Shown in pieces: positions 27,678-36,974 of a stretch of 64,000 nucleotides of DNA. The notes under the pieces were generated by a model. The model saw only the letters and a program-made list of their open reading frames with translations, did not search any database and had not been told where the DNA came from. The translations under genes were made by a program, and so were the position numbers. Within the stretch, counting starts at the first letter, position 1. Each line of letters opens with the position of its first letter. Source of the DNA: Hirschia sp. (GTDB lineage: Bacteria > Pseudomonadota > Alphaproteobacteria > Caulobacterales > Hyphomonadaceae); the NCBI GenBank assembly GCA_002709235.1, contig PAQI01000010.1, forward strand, positions 77,672 to 141,671. The letters are read 5' to 3'.

Positions 27678-28359
27678 AATCTATGACACCCGCCATGCTT
27701 TGGTTGAGGCCGCCTCGGCACGTATTGAAAGCGCCCTGAAGGCTGCGATCCGGAAGAATGATCGCGCGGGGCTGATATTGTCGGGAGGGTCCACGCCGGG
27801 ACCAGTCTATGAGCATCTCTCAACCGTTGAGCTGGACTGGCGCAAGGTGACGGTGGGGCTGGCGGATGAGCGATGGGTGGCACCGGACCATCCTGCATCG
27901 AATGAAAAGCTGATTTCCGAAACACTTCTGAAGAATGAGGCGCTGAACGCGACCCTGTTACCGATGAAGACCCGGCACGCAACTGCGGAGCTTGCCGTTC
28001 ATGATCTGAATGACCGGTATCAGACATTCGAAGGCAGAATGGATGTCATGGTGCTGGGCATGGGACCGGATGGACATTCCCTGTCATGGTTTCCCGAAGC
28101 GCGCGGTTTGAAGAATGCGATTGATCCGGAAAACACGAACCTTGTGGCCGATATCCAGGCGAGGCAGAGCCCGACTACAGGAGAGTTCACAGAACGCATG
28201 ACGCTCACCGCACGCTGCGTGAAGCAGGCTCGCCACGTGTTTTTGCTGATTACCGGACAGGCAAAAAAGGATGTTCTGGAAAGTTCTGATCACAATTTAC
28301 CGATCAGGACGGTCGAAACATTGGCCGGTGAACGGCTCACGATCATGTGGGCCGCATGA
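27667..28359 (+). CDS. pgl: 6-phosphogluconolactonase
   Basis: Hydrolyses 6-phosphogluconolactone in the pentose phosphate/Entner-Doudoroff route. The 230-residue protein starts at MTLEIYDTRHALVEA (27667), overlapping the preceding gene; the longer frame adds 50 unrelated residues. Motifs of the DevB/SOL group are present: LILSGGSTPGPVYEHL, TVGLADERWVAPDHPASNE and VLGMGPDGHSLSWFPEA. Coupling to a beta-hydroxyacid dehydrogenase rather than to zwf/edd is unusual. A stable hairpin follows about 60 bases after the stop. Confidence 0.93.
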   Translation: MTLEIYDTRHALVEAASARIESALKAAIRKNDRAGLILSGGSTPGPVYEHLSTVELDWRKVTVGLADERWVAPDHPASNEKLISETLLKNEALNATLLPMKTRHATAELAVHDLNDRYQTFEGRMDVMVLGMGPDGHSLSWFPEARGLKNAIDPENTNLVADIQARQSPTTGEFTERMTLTARCVKQARHVFLLITGQAKKDVLESSDHNLPIRTVETLAGERLTIMWAA

Positions 28360-28953
28360 TAGTTTCCCGAAGGTGGTTTGTCAGCCCCTCTTCGGTGTTA
28401 AGCATTGAATCCTTGTGCATTTTCGCCTCGCAAGCGAAAATGCCGCTGTGAATCCTGCGGCCGATATTCCGCAAGCACCGATGTGCGCAAAAAAGCACCA
28501 GTGTCGATCACATTTCAATTTAACTGCTTTTTTTGACTTGGCGAAGCGTGCGATTCGGAGCGAGCATGGACTTTGATGGTCATGCCCTTCATCCGGGCGA
28601 GCCGCAAATGCAGCAAGATAGAACGCTTCGTGCGCTTTCTTATGCCGAGTCGTTCTGTAAGCAATGATGATTTTTCATTCTTGCTGCAAAAATAGCGGTC
28701 TCTCGTCTGGTTTGAGCCGGGCATGATCCTAAATTTAGTAGAGATGCTGAACGGAAGGACAAGACGTCCGGAATGTTTCAGGCGACCTTCATCGGAGCAT
28801 TCGTGCTCCCCAGGCACGCACCAATCGCCGACCGGCAGGACCGGAACGGATGGCCGTGCTCAAACCTGAAGTCACCACGTTCAGCGCTACTTTCAGGCCA
28901 ACTGAAACAACATTTTTATCGTCACAAACCCAGCAACCCCGGAGCCGCCTAAC
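28360..28953. other. 594-base intergenic region upstream of prkA
   Basis: Holds the hairpin at 28417-28443 near the pgl end. The rest has no supportable gene on either strand; it is likely a long promoter/leader for the prkA operon. I found no clear EcfG, heat-shock or sigma-70 match that I would defend. Confidence 0.5.
28417..28443 (+). terminator. Perfect 10-bp hairpin downstream of pgl
   Basis: GCATTTTCGC (28417-28426) pairs perfectly with GCGAAAATGC (28434-28443) over a seven-base loop. No U-run follows, so it may be a Rho-dependent end, an mRNA 3' stabiliser or a protein site rather than an intrinsic terminator. Confidence 0.5.
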
Positions 28954-30891
28954 ATGAGCAATCTCTTCGATTCCTACGCCCGGGCATTCGAAGCCCGTCG
29001 AGAAACCATCATGAGCCTTCAGGAATATCTTGATGGCTGCAAGACTGACCCGATGATGTATGCCGGACCGCATGAGCGATTGCTGGCTGCCATTGGTGAG
29101 CCGGAAATGGTCGATTCCTCCAAGGATTCGCGCATGAGCCGGATCCACGGTAACCGCACCATCCGTGTCTATCCGGCCTTCAGGGAATTTTACGGAATGG
29201 AGGAAACGATCGAACGGATCGTGGCCTTCTTCCGTCAGGGGGCGCAGGGACTGGAGGAGCGCAAGCAGATCCTTTACCTGCTTGGTCCGGTTGGAGGCGG
29301 TAAGTCGTCGCTGGCGGAGCGCATCAAGGCCCTGATGGAAAAGGAGCCGATCTATGTGCTCAAGGCAGGCGACCAGTTGTCGCCCGTGTTTGAAAGCCCG
29401 CTAGTCCTGTTCGATCCTGACGTGCAGGGCGACCAGATCACCAAGGAATATAATGTTCCACGCCGTCGCCTGACAGGGTTGATGAGCCCATGGGCGTTGA
29501 AGCGTCTGGATGAATATGGCGGTGACATCTCTAAATTCACCGTTGCAAAGATGAATCCCTCGCGCTTGCGTCAGGTGGGTATCGCCAAGACTGAACCAGG
29601 CGATGACAACAACCAGGATGTCTCGTCACTGGTTGGTAAGGTGGACATTCGCCAATTGGAATTCCACGCTCAGGATGACCCCGACGCCTACAGCTATTCC
29701 GGTGGCCTGAACCGCGCGAACCAGGGTGTTCTTGAATTTGTCGAGATGTTCAAGGCACCGATCAAGATGCTCCACCCGCTGCTGACCGCCACGCAGGAGG
29801 GCAATTATGTCGGCTCGGAGAATATTGGTGCCATCCCCTATACCGGCATCATCCTCGCCCACTCCAACGAAAGCGAATGGAAGAGCTTCAAGAACAACAA
29901 GACCAATGAGGCATTCATCGACCGGATCTATGTGATCAAGGTGCCTTATTGTCTGCGCATGACGGAAGAAGTGCAGATCTATGAGAAGCTGCTGGAAAAT
30001 TCCGAACTGGCCAATGCCCCTTGCGCACCGGCCACGCTGGACATGCTGGCGCGGTTCTCGGTGCTGTCACGCCTGAAGCCGCATGAGAACTCCAATCTCT
30101 ACGCCAAGATGCGGGTCTATGATGGTGACAGTCTCAAAGAGGTCGACCCAAAGGCGCGCACGCTGCAGGAATACAAGGATGCGGCGGGTGTGGATGAAGG
30201 CATGGACGGGATTTCCACCCGGTTTGCCTTCAAGGCATTGTCGGCGACCTTCAACCACGACACCGAGGAGATCTCGGCTGATCCAGTGCACCTGATGTAT
30301 GTGCTGGAACAGGCGATCAAGCGTGAGCAGTTCCCGGACGACACCGAGGCGGACTATCTGGAATTCATCAAGGGCGAACTGGCCCCGCGCTATGCGGAGT
30401 TCATCGGCCATGAGATCCAGAAAGCCTATCTGGAAAGCTATCACGATTACGGCCAGAACCTGTTTGATCGCTATGTCGATTATGCCGATGCATGGATCGA
30501 GGACCAGGACTTCAAGGATCCCGACACTGGCCAGCTTCTGAACCGGGAACTTCTCAATCAGGAGCTATCAAAGATCGAGAAGCCCGCGGGGATCGCAAAC
30601 CCGAAGGACTTCCGCAATGAAGTGGTGAAATTCACGCTGCGCTCACGTGCGCAGAATGGTGGGAAAAACCCCTCATGGACCTCCTATGAGAAGATCCGTG
30701 AAGTCATTGAACGGCGCATGTTCTCGCAGGTCGAGGAATTGTTGCCGGTGATTTCATTCGGATCCAAGAAGGATTCAGACAGCGAACAGAAGCATGAGGA
30801 ATTCGTCGATCGGATGACGGACCGCGGCTATACGCGCCGCCAGGTTCGTCGATTGGTCGAATGGTACATGCGCGTCAGGCAGGCCGGCTGA
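28954..30891 (+). CDS. prkA: PrkA family serine protein kinase (YeaG-like)
   Basis: A 645-residue AAA+-type protein kinase, the same length as E. coli YeaG. The N-terminal PrkA AAA domain has Walker A GPVGGGKS (111-118) and the FREFYGMEETIERIV lead-in. The C-terminal PrkA domain contains SRLKPHENSNLYAKMRVYDG and the YVDYADAWIEDQDFKDPDTG region. In enterobacteria YeaG is induced in stationary phase and nitrogen starvation and is encoded with YeaH. Here it heads prkA-yeaH-spoVR, with 35 and 2 bases between genes. Kinase targets are unknown. Confidence 0.96.
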   Translation: MSNLFDSYARAFEARRETIMSLQEYLDGCKTDPMMYAGPHERLLAAIGEPEMVDSSKDSRMSRIHGNRTIRVYPAFREFYGMEETIERIVAFFRQGAQGLEERKQILYLLGPVGGGKSSLAERIKALMEKEPIYVLKAGDQLSPVFESPLVLFDPDVQGDQITKEYNVPRRRLTGLMSPWALKRLDEYGGDISKFTVAKMNPSRLRQVGIAKTEPGDDNNQDVSSLVGKVDIRQLEFHAQDDPDAYSYSGGLNRANQGVLEFVEMFKAPIKMLHPLLTATQEGNYVGSENIGAIPYTGIILAHSNESEWKSFKNNKTNEAFIDRIYVIKVPYCLRMTEEVQIYEKLLENSELANAPCAPATLDMLARFSVLSRLKPHENSNLYAKMRVYDGDSLKEVDPKARTLQEYKDAAGVDEGMDGISTRFAFKALSATFNHDTEEISADPVHLMYVLEQAIKREQFPDDTEADYLEFIKGELAPRYAEFIGHEIQKAYLESYHDYGQNLFDRYVDYADAWIEDQDFKDPDTGQLLNRELLNQELSKIEKPAGIANPKDFRNEVVKFTLRSRAQNGGKNPSWTSYEKIREVIERRMFSQVEELLPVISFGSKKDSDSEQKHEEFVDRMTDRGYTRRQVRRLVEWYMRVRQAG

Positions 30892-30926
30892 TCTCAGCTG
30901 ATTGGCCGTAGCCTGGAAGGAGTTGA

Positions 30927-32237
30927 ATGCACATTATTGATCGCAGACGGGACCCAGGAGGCAAGAGCCTCTCAAACCGTCAACGTTTCATTCGACGGGC
31001 GAGATCTCTCGTCCGTCAGGCGGTGCGTGAAGCATCTGCCGGACGATCCATCAAGGACGCAGACAAGGGCGGGGAGGTGACTGTTCCTGCCGATGGCGTG
31101 CATGAACCGTCATTTCGTCGGTCCAATGAGGGCGGCTATCGCGAACGCGTGCTGCCCGGCAACAAGGAGTTCGTGGAAGGAGACCGCGTTCCGCGCCCTG
31201 ATGGCGGCGGCGGGAAAGGCTCGAAGGCGTCTGACTCTGGTGATGGTGAGGACGAATACAGCTTTGCCTTGTCACGCCAGGAATTCCTGGAGCTGTTCCT
31301 TGAAGACCTGGAACTGCCGGACCTCGCCAAGCGTCAGGTGATGGGGGTTGAAGAATCCGTGCCACAGAGGGCAGGATTCCAATCATCCGGGTCTCCATCG
31401 CAGCTCTCTATCGAGCGGACCATGCGCAATGCCATGTCTCGCCGGATCGCGCTGAAACGGCCACGGCCAGACGAGTTGAAGGCAGCGCGCGAAGCTCTGG
31501 ATGCCCTGAAAGCCGAAGAAGCCGATGAAGAGGTGATCGCCAAGGCCAAGGCGGAACTGGACACCATGCGCCGCAAGATGAAGCTCGTGCCTTATCTGGA
31601 TCCTCTGGATGTCAGGTTTCGCCGCTTCGAGCAGGTGCCCCAGCCGATTGCGCGGGCTGTGATGTTCTGTCTGATGGATGTGTCTGGTTCGATGGACCAG
31701 CACATGAAAGATCTGGCCAAGCGCTTTTACAGCCTGCTCTACCTGTTCCTGCAAACACGATATGAGCGCGTGGAAGTGGTCTTCATTCGTCACACGCATG
31801 AAGCGCGTGAAGTGGATGAAGAGACATTCTTCTACAGCCGTGAAACGGGCGGGACGGTGGTGTCCACGGCGCTTGACGAGATGCATGGCATCATCAAGGA
31901 GCGCTTCCCGGCTGACCAGTGGAATGTCTATGCCGCGCAGGCATCCGACGGTGACAACCTGCCATCGGATAATGTGCGCACGCTTGGTCTTCTGGATAAT
32001 GTCATCCTGCCGCTTTGCCAGTTCTACGCCTATCTGGAAGTGGGACATGGTGAGGATGGTGGACGGTTCAGGCTGTCGGGTGACGAACCGACCGGGCTGT
32101 GGCGCGCTTATCAGACAATCGTGAAACCTGACGGACATATGGCGATGCGCAAGGTCAATGACCGTCGGGATATCTTCCCGGTCTTCCGGGATCTGTTCAA
32201 GAAACGCGACTCCGCTGTCGCGAAAGGAGGCGCCTGA
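30927..32237 (+). CDS. yeaH: YeaH/YhbH family protein (UPF0229) with vWA-like domain
   Basis: A 436-residue protein. The first ~110 residues are basic and rich in Gly/Ser (HIIDRRRDPGGKSLSNRQRF signature). The C-terminal part is a von Willebrand A-like domain with a MIDAS motif DVSGS (251-255) in AVMFCLMDVSGSMDQHM. Such proteins always travel with PrkA and often with SpoVR and are thought to work with the kinase as an adaptor. The GGAAGGAG just upstream of the ATG is a strong ribosome site. Cytoplasmic. Confidence 0.95.
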   Translation: MHIIDRRRDPGGKSLSNRQRFIRRARSLVRQAVREASAGRSIKDADKGGEVTVPADGVHEPSFRRSNEGGYRERVLPGNKEFVEGDRVPRPDGGGGKGSKASDSGDGEDEYSFALSRQEFLELFLEDLELPDLAKRQVMGVEESVPQRAGFQSSGSPSQLSIERTMRNAMSRRIALKRPRPDELKAAREALDALKAEEADEEVIAKAKAELDTMRRKMKLVPYLDPLDVRFRRFEQVPQPIARAVMFCLMDVSGSMDQHMKDLAKRFYSLLYLFLQTRYERVEVVFIRHTHEAREVDEETFFYSRETGGTVVSTALDEMHGIIKERFPADQWNVYAAQASDGDNLPSDNVRTLGLLDNVILPLCQFYAYLEVGHGEDGGRFRLSGDEPTGLWRAYQTIVKPDGHMAMRKVNDRRDIFPVFRDLFKKRDSAVAKGGA

Positions 32238-32239
32238 TC

Positions 32240-33826
32240 ATGGCGACTGCTCGCAAGACCACCAAGAAATCGACAGGCCAGACAAGCACCAGCTCGCCGC
32301 CCGCGGACAATCTGTTGTTCACGGGGCGGGACTGGGACTTTGAACTGATCGATCGCGTCAATGGCGCGATCGAGAAGATCGCAATCGGTGAGATGGGGCT
32401 GGACCCTTATCGCTCACAGATCGAGGTGATCACATCCGAGCAGATGCTGGATGCCTATGCCTCGACCGGCATGCCGCTATTCTATCACCATTGGTCCTTC
32501 GGCAAACACTACGCCTATAATGAAAGCATGTATCGCAAGGGCTTTCAGGGGCTGGCCTATGAGATCGTGATCAATTCCGACCCGTGTGTCTGTTACATCA
32601 TGGAGGAAAACTCCGCGACCATGCAGACGCTGGTGATTGCGCATGCAGCGTTTGGGCACTCGCATTTCTTCAAGAACAATTATGTCTTCCAGCAATGGAC
32701 GGATGCTGAAGGCATCACGGATTATCTGTCATTTGCAAAGAAATATATCGCGCAGTGTGAAGACAAATATGGAGCGCAGGCTGTCGAGCGATTGATCGAT
32801 TCAGCGCATGCGCTGCAATCTGTTGGTATTCATCGTTATCCGCGTAGCCGCCACCTCGATCTGCGCACTGAACGCGAGCGTGAGCAGCAGCGCCGTGAGC
32901 ATGGCGAAGCCCTTTTCAATGATCTCTGGCGGACGGTGCCGGATGCCAAGCTGAAACGTCAGCCCAAGCCGGATGTCAGTCGCAGGCGGGAGCTTCTGGG
33001 GCTGCCGGAGGAGAATGTTCTGTATTTCCTCGAAAAGACTGCGCCCAAGCTGGCCCCATGGCAGCGCGAAATCCTGCGGATCGTGCGGATCATCGCGCAA
33101 TATTTCTATCCCCAGCGCCAGACCAAGATGATGAATGAGGGGTGTGCGACGTTCAGCCATTATCGCATCATGACTCGCCTGCACGAGACCGGGCAGATTG
33201 ATGATGGATCGTTCATGGAGTTCCTGCACTCGCATTCATCCGTGGTGATGCAGCCCGATTACAACGATCCGCGCTTTTCGGGCATCAATCCCTATGCGCT
33301 GGGTTTTGCCATGTGTCAGGACATTGAGCGCATCTGCATCGAGCCTACAGAGGAGGATCACGCATGGTTCCCCGATATTGCGGGCTGCAATGATGGCTAT
33401 GGTGTGCTGCGGGATGTCTGGGCGAATTATCGCGATGAGAGCGTTGTGTTGCAATTCCTCTCGCCAGCCCTGATCCGCAAGATGGGGCTGTTCCAGATCG
33501 TCGATGACGAAGAAGAAGAGGATATCGAGATCGCGGCCATTCACAATGAACGCGGCTATACCGATATTCGCCGGGCATTGGCGCGCCAGTATGATGTCTC
33601 GCGGATCGACCCTGATATCCAGGTGGTGGATGTGGATCTGGCGGGCGATCGTCGCCTGCAATTGCGCCATGACATCGTCAATGGCGTGTCGCTGGAGGAG
33701 GAGGACGCCTGGCGTGTGCTGCGCCATCTGGCCAATCTCTGGGGCTATCCGGTGGTGCTCGAAGAACGCGAGAACGACGAAGTGCGCAAGACCTATGAGA
33801 CCCAGCCCTCGGCATCGTTTGAGTAA
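32240..33826 (+). CDS. spoVR: SpoVR family protein (YcgB-like)
   Basis: A 528-residue cytoplasmic protein. A Ser/Thr/Lys-rich N-terminus of about 30 residues precedes the SpoVR core, seen in LPLFYHHWSFGKHYAYNESMY-type text (residues about 75-95), INSDPCVCYIMEENSATMQTLVIAHAAFGHSHFFKNN, and NEGCATFSHYRIMTRLHETG. The His-rich motifs hint at a metal site. It follows yeaH by two bases, the GGAGG of its ribosome site lying within the yeaH end. SpoVR was named for spore cortex defects in Bacillus; in proteobacteria the role is unknown but linked to PrkA. Confidence 0.95.
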   Translation: MATARKTTKKSTGQTSTSSPPADNLLFTGRDWDFELIDRVNGAIEKIAIGEMGLDPYRSQIEVITSEQMLDAYASTGMPLFYHHWSFGKHYAYNESMYRKGFQGLAYEIVINSDPCVCYIMEENSATMQTLVIAHAAFGHSHFFKNNYVFQQWTDAEGITDYLSFAKKYIAQCEDKYGAQAVERLIDSAHALQSVGIHRYPRSRHLDLRTEREREQQRREHGEALFNDLWRTVPDAKLKRQPKPDVSRRRELLGLPEENVLYFLEKTAPKLAPWQREILRIVRIIAQYFYPQRQTKMMNEGCATFSHYRIMTRLHETGQIDDGSFMEFLHSHSSVVMQPDYNDPRFSGINPYALGFAMCQDIERICIEPTEEDHAWFPDIAGCNDGYGVLRDVWANYRDESVVLQFLSPALIRKMGLFQIVDDEEEEDIEIAAIHNERGYTDIRRALARQYDVSRIDPDIQVVDVDLAGDRRLQLRHDIVNGVSLEEEDAWRVLRHLANLWGYPVVLEERENDEVRKTYETQPSASFE

Positions 33827-33853
33827 TGGGGGGTAGTTATCTGGCTATCAAGA

Positions 33854-35827
33854 TCAATCGATCGTATCTTGTGTCAGGAACACGATATCCTCCGCGAGTC
33901 GTCTAGCGGATTCGCCTTTCTCGTCGAATTTGTAGGCGTATACTCCTTGCAGGAATTCAGGCAATTTCTCAAATGGGGTGTCGTCCAGAATGTAAGGGTA
34001 AATCAAGTCTGAATTCGACGTCATCCGCTTCTGAAGACTTCTGTTGAGTTCGAGTTGAACAGCGCCTGATTGGAGACTGCTTTCTGAGACCATCAGGATG
34101 AAATGGTCTGATTTCTCTATGCCGTTGGCCATTTGCTCCAGAACAGTCTTTCCACTGCGCATTTTTTCTCTGTCGATCCAGATATCGCAGAAAATGCCCT
34201 GTTCACAGAAGTAATCTTCAAGAATGTTAAGTGTCTTTTCGACCCTTTCATCCCAATCCTTGTGTGAGTAGGAAATGAAAAGGTTTGTTCTGGATCGGGA
34301 AATTATTTCTTCGTTTTTTTCAGTCCACAAAATCTTGTTCCCAATCTTGAGCTTGGAATACTTGAAGCTGTGACTGTTGATTGCTGCCAAGTGATGCAAA
34401 CAAGGGTGTAGGAGAAAGTACTCTTTTGAATTGTTCGGAAGAATATTCTGATAGTCCCAATCGAATTCATAGGGCCGCTTGAACTTTTGAACTTCCTTGA
34501 CGCCAGAGGAAGATGATGAAACGTGACCGAGTAGGCCAATATTCATCAAAAGGCAGAATGGATGTGGAATCGCATCAGGCGATTCCTTTTGATATCGCTC
34601 ATTGAGTCTGGCTAGGTTGGCAATTGTCAGGACAGTTGTTTGAACATGGCGTAACAGAAAGTTGAGTTCGCGAATGGGATTTGCGCCATGGAAGAATGGC
34701 TGTAATTCTGCTTCGAGATAGGTTTTTGCCAAGTCGCTGGCTTCGTCGTTTATCGTTTCCAAGACAAGCTTAGCATGCTTCTTTTTGTTTTCCTTGTTAT
34801 CAATAACACCAAGTTCGTTTCGCAGGTTCGCAATTTTTTCGCCCAAGATCATGAGCCATCGGGGTATACCCATCGTGTGGCGCTCGAGGTACTCGAATGC
34901 GTCCTCCTGAATTTTCAGGAAGCTGTTGTACATTTTCTGAAATCCAAACAACTCCTCGATTGAATCAATCTTTTCATGTGCTTTCAGCGCATTGAGGAAG
35001 ATTTGTTTGAGTTCGTCTTGTGAGTATTTCAACAACAGTACGGAACCGCGCATATTCAGTTTTTCTGGATCGCGGGAACTGGCAAATGCTTCCTGTCGAA
35101 TGGTTACAAATATTTTTGCGTGGCGATTGTGACGCGTCAGCTCCCAAGCAGCTTTCATGAGCCCGAGTTGGCCGGAACACCATATTTTTAGATTGTTGGG
35201 AAAACCTCTGTTCAGTCCCTGATCGAGACTGTCGATGAACACCGCGCATGCACTGTTAACGACGTTCAGATACAGATCGAATATCTTTTTTAAGCCGGAG
35301 GCCCTGAATTTCTCGAACTGGTGCTTTCCGTTTGAGAGGATGTTGCTGAGTATTGTGGAAGGTCGTCTTTTGATCGCGCGTTTGTTAGAAATGTTGTCTC
35401 TCAGGTCCTGAAGAATTTCTTCGTTGAGGTTCATCCCCTCAAGGTCGCGCAGATAAGTCGTTTTTTCAAAATCGTCAAATGTATGGGACCGGTTGACGAT
35501 CATTGATACCATGATGGATGTTCGCCAAAGGTCTTCCCAAAACGTTTCATCCTCGAGAGAGAATAGCATGGATTTATCCACACTATAAGAAAAATCCACA
35601 TAGTCAGCCTGCTCGCCGCTAGGAATCATGATCGTGTTTTGAGAGTCTTTCCTGATCGAAGCTGCTTTGTGACGCATCAACAGGGTCTTACCCATCCCTT
35701 TAGATGAGACGATTATGAATTTTCGAGAATCGCTATAGTCTAAAAAGTCGGAGATTTCGGGACTTTTATATAAGCTGATTTCTGATAATTCTCTTGCAAG
35801 TTGTGCATCGGAATTCCAGGTCCCCAT
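33854..35827 (-). CDS. P-loop ATPase with C-terminal TIR domain, putative defence protein
   Basis: A 657-residue protein starting at the ATG at 35827 after a G-rich ribosome site (GGGGGTGGGGA); a TTG eight codons upstream is an alternative. The N-terminal ATPase has Walker A SKGMGKT (42-48) and Walker B CAVFIDSLDQ (194-203), followed by a helical region and a winged-helix-like part around 425-485 (LMNIGLLGH ... LHPCLHHL). It resembles the Sll1717-type/STAND-like P-loop ATPases. Residues about 514-650 are a TIR domain: NLFISYSHKDWDERV, CDIWIDREKMRSGKTVLEQM, HFILMVSESSLQSGAVQLEL, with Glu593 at the expected catalytic place of NAD-hydrolysing TIRs. Base composition is clearly AT-richer than both neighbours, suggesting transfer. 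An antiphage sensor-effector role is inference. Confidence 0.85.
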   Translation of the reverse strand: MGTWNSDAQLARELSEISLYKSPEISDFLDYSDSRKFIIVSSKGMGKTLLMRHKAASIRKDSQNTIMIPSGEQADYVDFSYSVDKSMLFSLEDETFWEDLWRTSIMVSMIVNRSHTFDDFEKTTYLRDLEGMNLNEEILQDLRDNISNKRAIKRRPSTILSNILSNGKHQFEKFRASGLKKIFDLYLNVVNSACAVFIDSLDQGLNRGFPNNLKIWCSGQLGLMKAAWELTRHNRHAKIFVTIRQEAFASSRDPEKLNMRGSVLLLKYSQDELKQIFLNALKAHEKIDSIEELFGFQKMYNSFLKIQEDAFEYLERHTMGIPRWLMILGEKIANLRNELGVIDNKENKKKHAKLVLETINDEASDLAKTYLEAELQPFFHGANPIRELNFLLRHVQTTVLTIANLARLNERYQKESPDAIPHPFCLLMNIGLLGHVSSSSSGVKEVQKFKRPYEFDWDYQNILPNNSKEYFLLHPCLHHLAAINSHSFKYSKLKIGNKILWTEKNEEIISRSRTNLFISYSHKDWDERVEKTLNILEDYFCEQGIFCDIWIDREKMRSGKTVLEQMANGIEKSDHFILMVSESSLQSGAVQLELNRSLQKRMTSNSDLIYPYILDDTPFEKLPEFLQGVYAYKFDEKGESARRLAEDIVFLTQDTID

Positions 35828-35985
35828 TCCCCACCCCCGTAATATTAGCAAAAAATGCTTCTGCTAACGTGCAGCATCCACATGCCAGAACCCAATTCAA
35901 GCATGTTAACCCTCATTCTCAAAATAACTACGATTATCAAACTTTTTAGCTCTCGCCATTTGCTGACGGTTTCCGGTCTGTTGGA

Positions 35986-36969
35986 TTATCCCAGTGCCAT
36001 GGCCATGCGTTCGGCGAAATAGGTGACAAGGCCGGCGGCACCGGCGCGTTTGAAGCACATCAGGGTTTCAAGGATGGCGCGGTCTTCGTCGATCCAGCCA
36101 TTCATGCCCGCCGCGCGGATCATGGCGTATTCACCGGAGACCTGGAAGGCGAGGGTGGGCACGTTGAATTCAGATGAGACGCGGTGGACAATATCCAGAT
36201 AGGCAAGGCCTGGCTTGACCATCACCATGTCAGCGCCTTCCTCGATGTCCAGCCGCACTTCGCGCAGAGCCTCGAAGCCATTGCCGGGGTCCATCTGGTA
36301 GGTCTTCTTGTCACCCTTGAGGGCACCGGACGATCCGATGGCATCGCGATAGGGCCCATAAAAGGCGGAAGCGTATTTGGCGGCATATGAGCAGATCAGC
36401 ACATTATGCATGTCGGCCACTTCCAGCGTGTCGCGTATGGCACCGACGCGGCCATCCATCATGTCGGACGGGGCGAGCACATCCGCGCCTGCCTCGGCCT
36501 GCATCAGGGCCTGGCGCACCAGCACCTTGGTGGTGGCATCATTGAGCACATAGCCCGCCTCGTCGATCAGCCCGTCATGGCCGTGTGTGGTGAACGGGTC
36601 CAGCGCGACATCGCAGATCACGCCCACATCCGGCGCGGCATCCTTCATGGCCTTGATGCATTGGGGGATCAGGCCGCTGGGATTGAGGGCCTCAGAGCCC
36701 TGTTCGTCCTTTTTCGCAGGGTTGATATGCGGGAAAATGGCAATGGCGGGAATGCCGAGCTTTTGTGCGCGCTTGGCGGCCTTTGCGGCTTCCCTGACAT
36801 TCAGCCGCTCCACACCGGGCATGGAAGAGACAGGCTCTCTTGCATCATCACCATCATGCACGATCATCGCCCAGACCAGATCGTCCGTGGTCGGCATGGT
36901 TTCGCGCACCATGCGGCGCACCCAGTCTGTCTGGCGGTTTCGGCGCGGACGGGAGAGGGGAAACGGCAT
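35986..36969 (-). CDS. hemB: Delta-aminolevulinic acid dehydratase (porphobilinogen synthase)
   Basis: Condenses two aminolevulinate molecules to porphobilinogen. The 327-residue protein starts at MPFPLSRPRRNRQTDWVRRM (36969), five bases after the stop of the upstream GNAT gene; a longer frame would overlap that gene. Schiff-base lysines lie in SYAAKYASAFYGPYRDA and MVMVKPGLAYLDI. The metal region reads DVALDPFTTHGHDG, with Asp where zinc enzymes have Cys, so this is the magnesium-type enzyme usual in alphaproteobacteria. hemA lies 1.8 kb away on the other strand. Confidence 0.97.
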   Translation of the reverse strand: MPFPLSRPRRNRQTDWVRRMVRETMPTTDDLVWAMIVHDGDDAREPVSSMPGVERLNVREAAKAAKRAQKLGIPAIAIFPHINPAKKDEQGSEALNPSGLIPQCIKAMKDAAPDVGVICDVALDPFTTHGHDGLIDEAGYVLNDATTKVLVRQALMQAEAGADVLAPSDMMDGRVGAIRDTLEVADMHNVLICSYAAKYASAFYGPYRDAIGSSGALKGDKKTYQMDPGNGFEALREVRLDIEEGADMVMVKPGLAYLDIVHRVSSEFNVPTLAFQVSGEYAMIRAAGMNGWIDEDRAILETLMCFKRAGAAGLVTYFAERMAMALG

Positions 36970-36974
36970 GAGAA

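Noticed and set aside
28515-28817. 100-residue minus-strand frame in the prkA upstream region
   Set aside because: No ribosome site, no recognisable domain, composition unlike nearby proteins; more likely chance in a leader region.
35828-35985. Attachment sites or direct repeats flanking the TIR gene
   Set aside because: I compared the two flanks by eye and found no convincing direct repeat or tRNA target; mode of insertion unknown.
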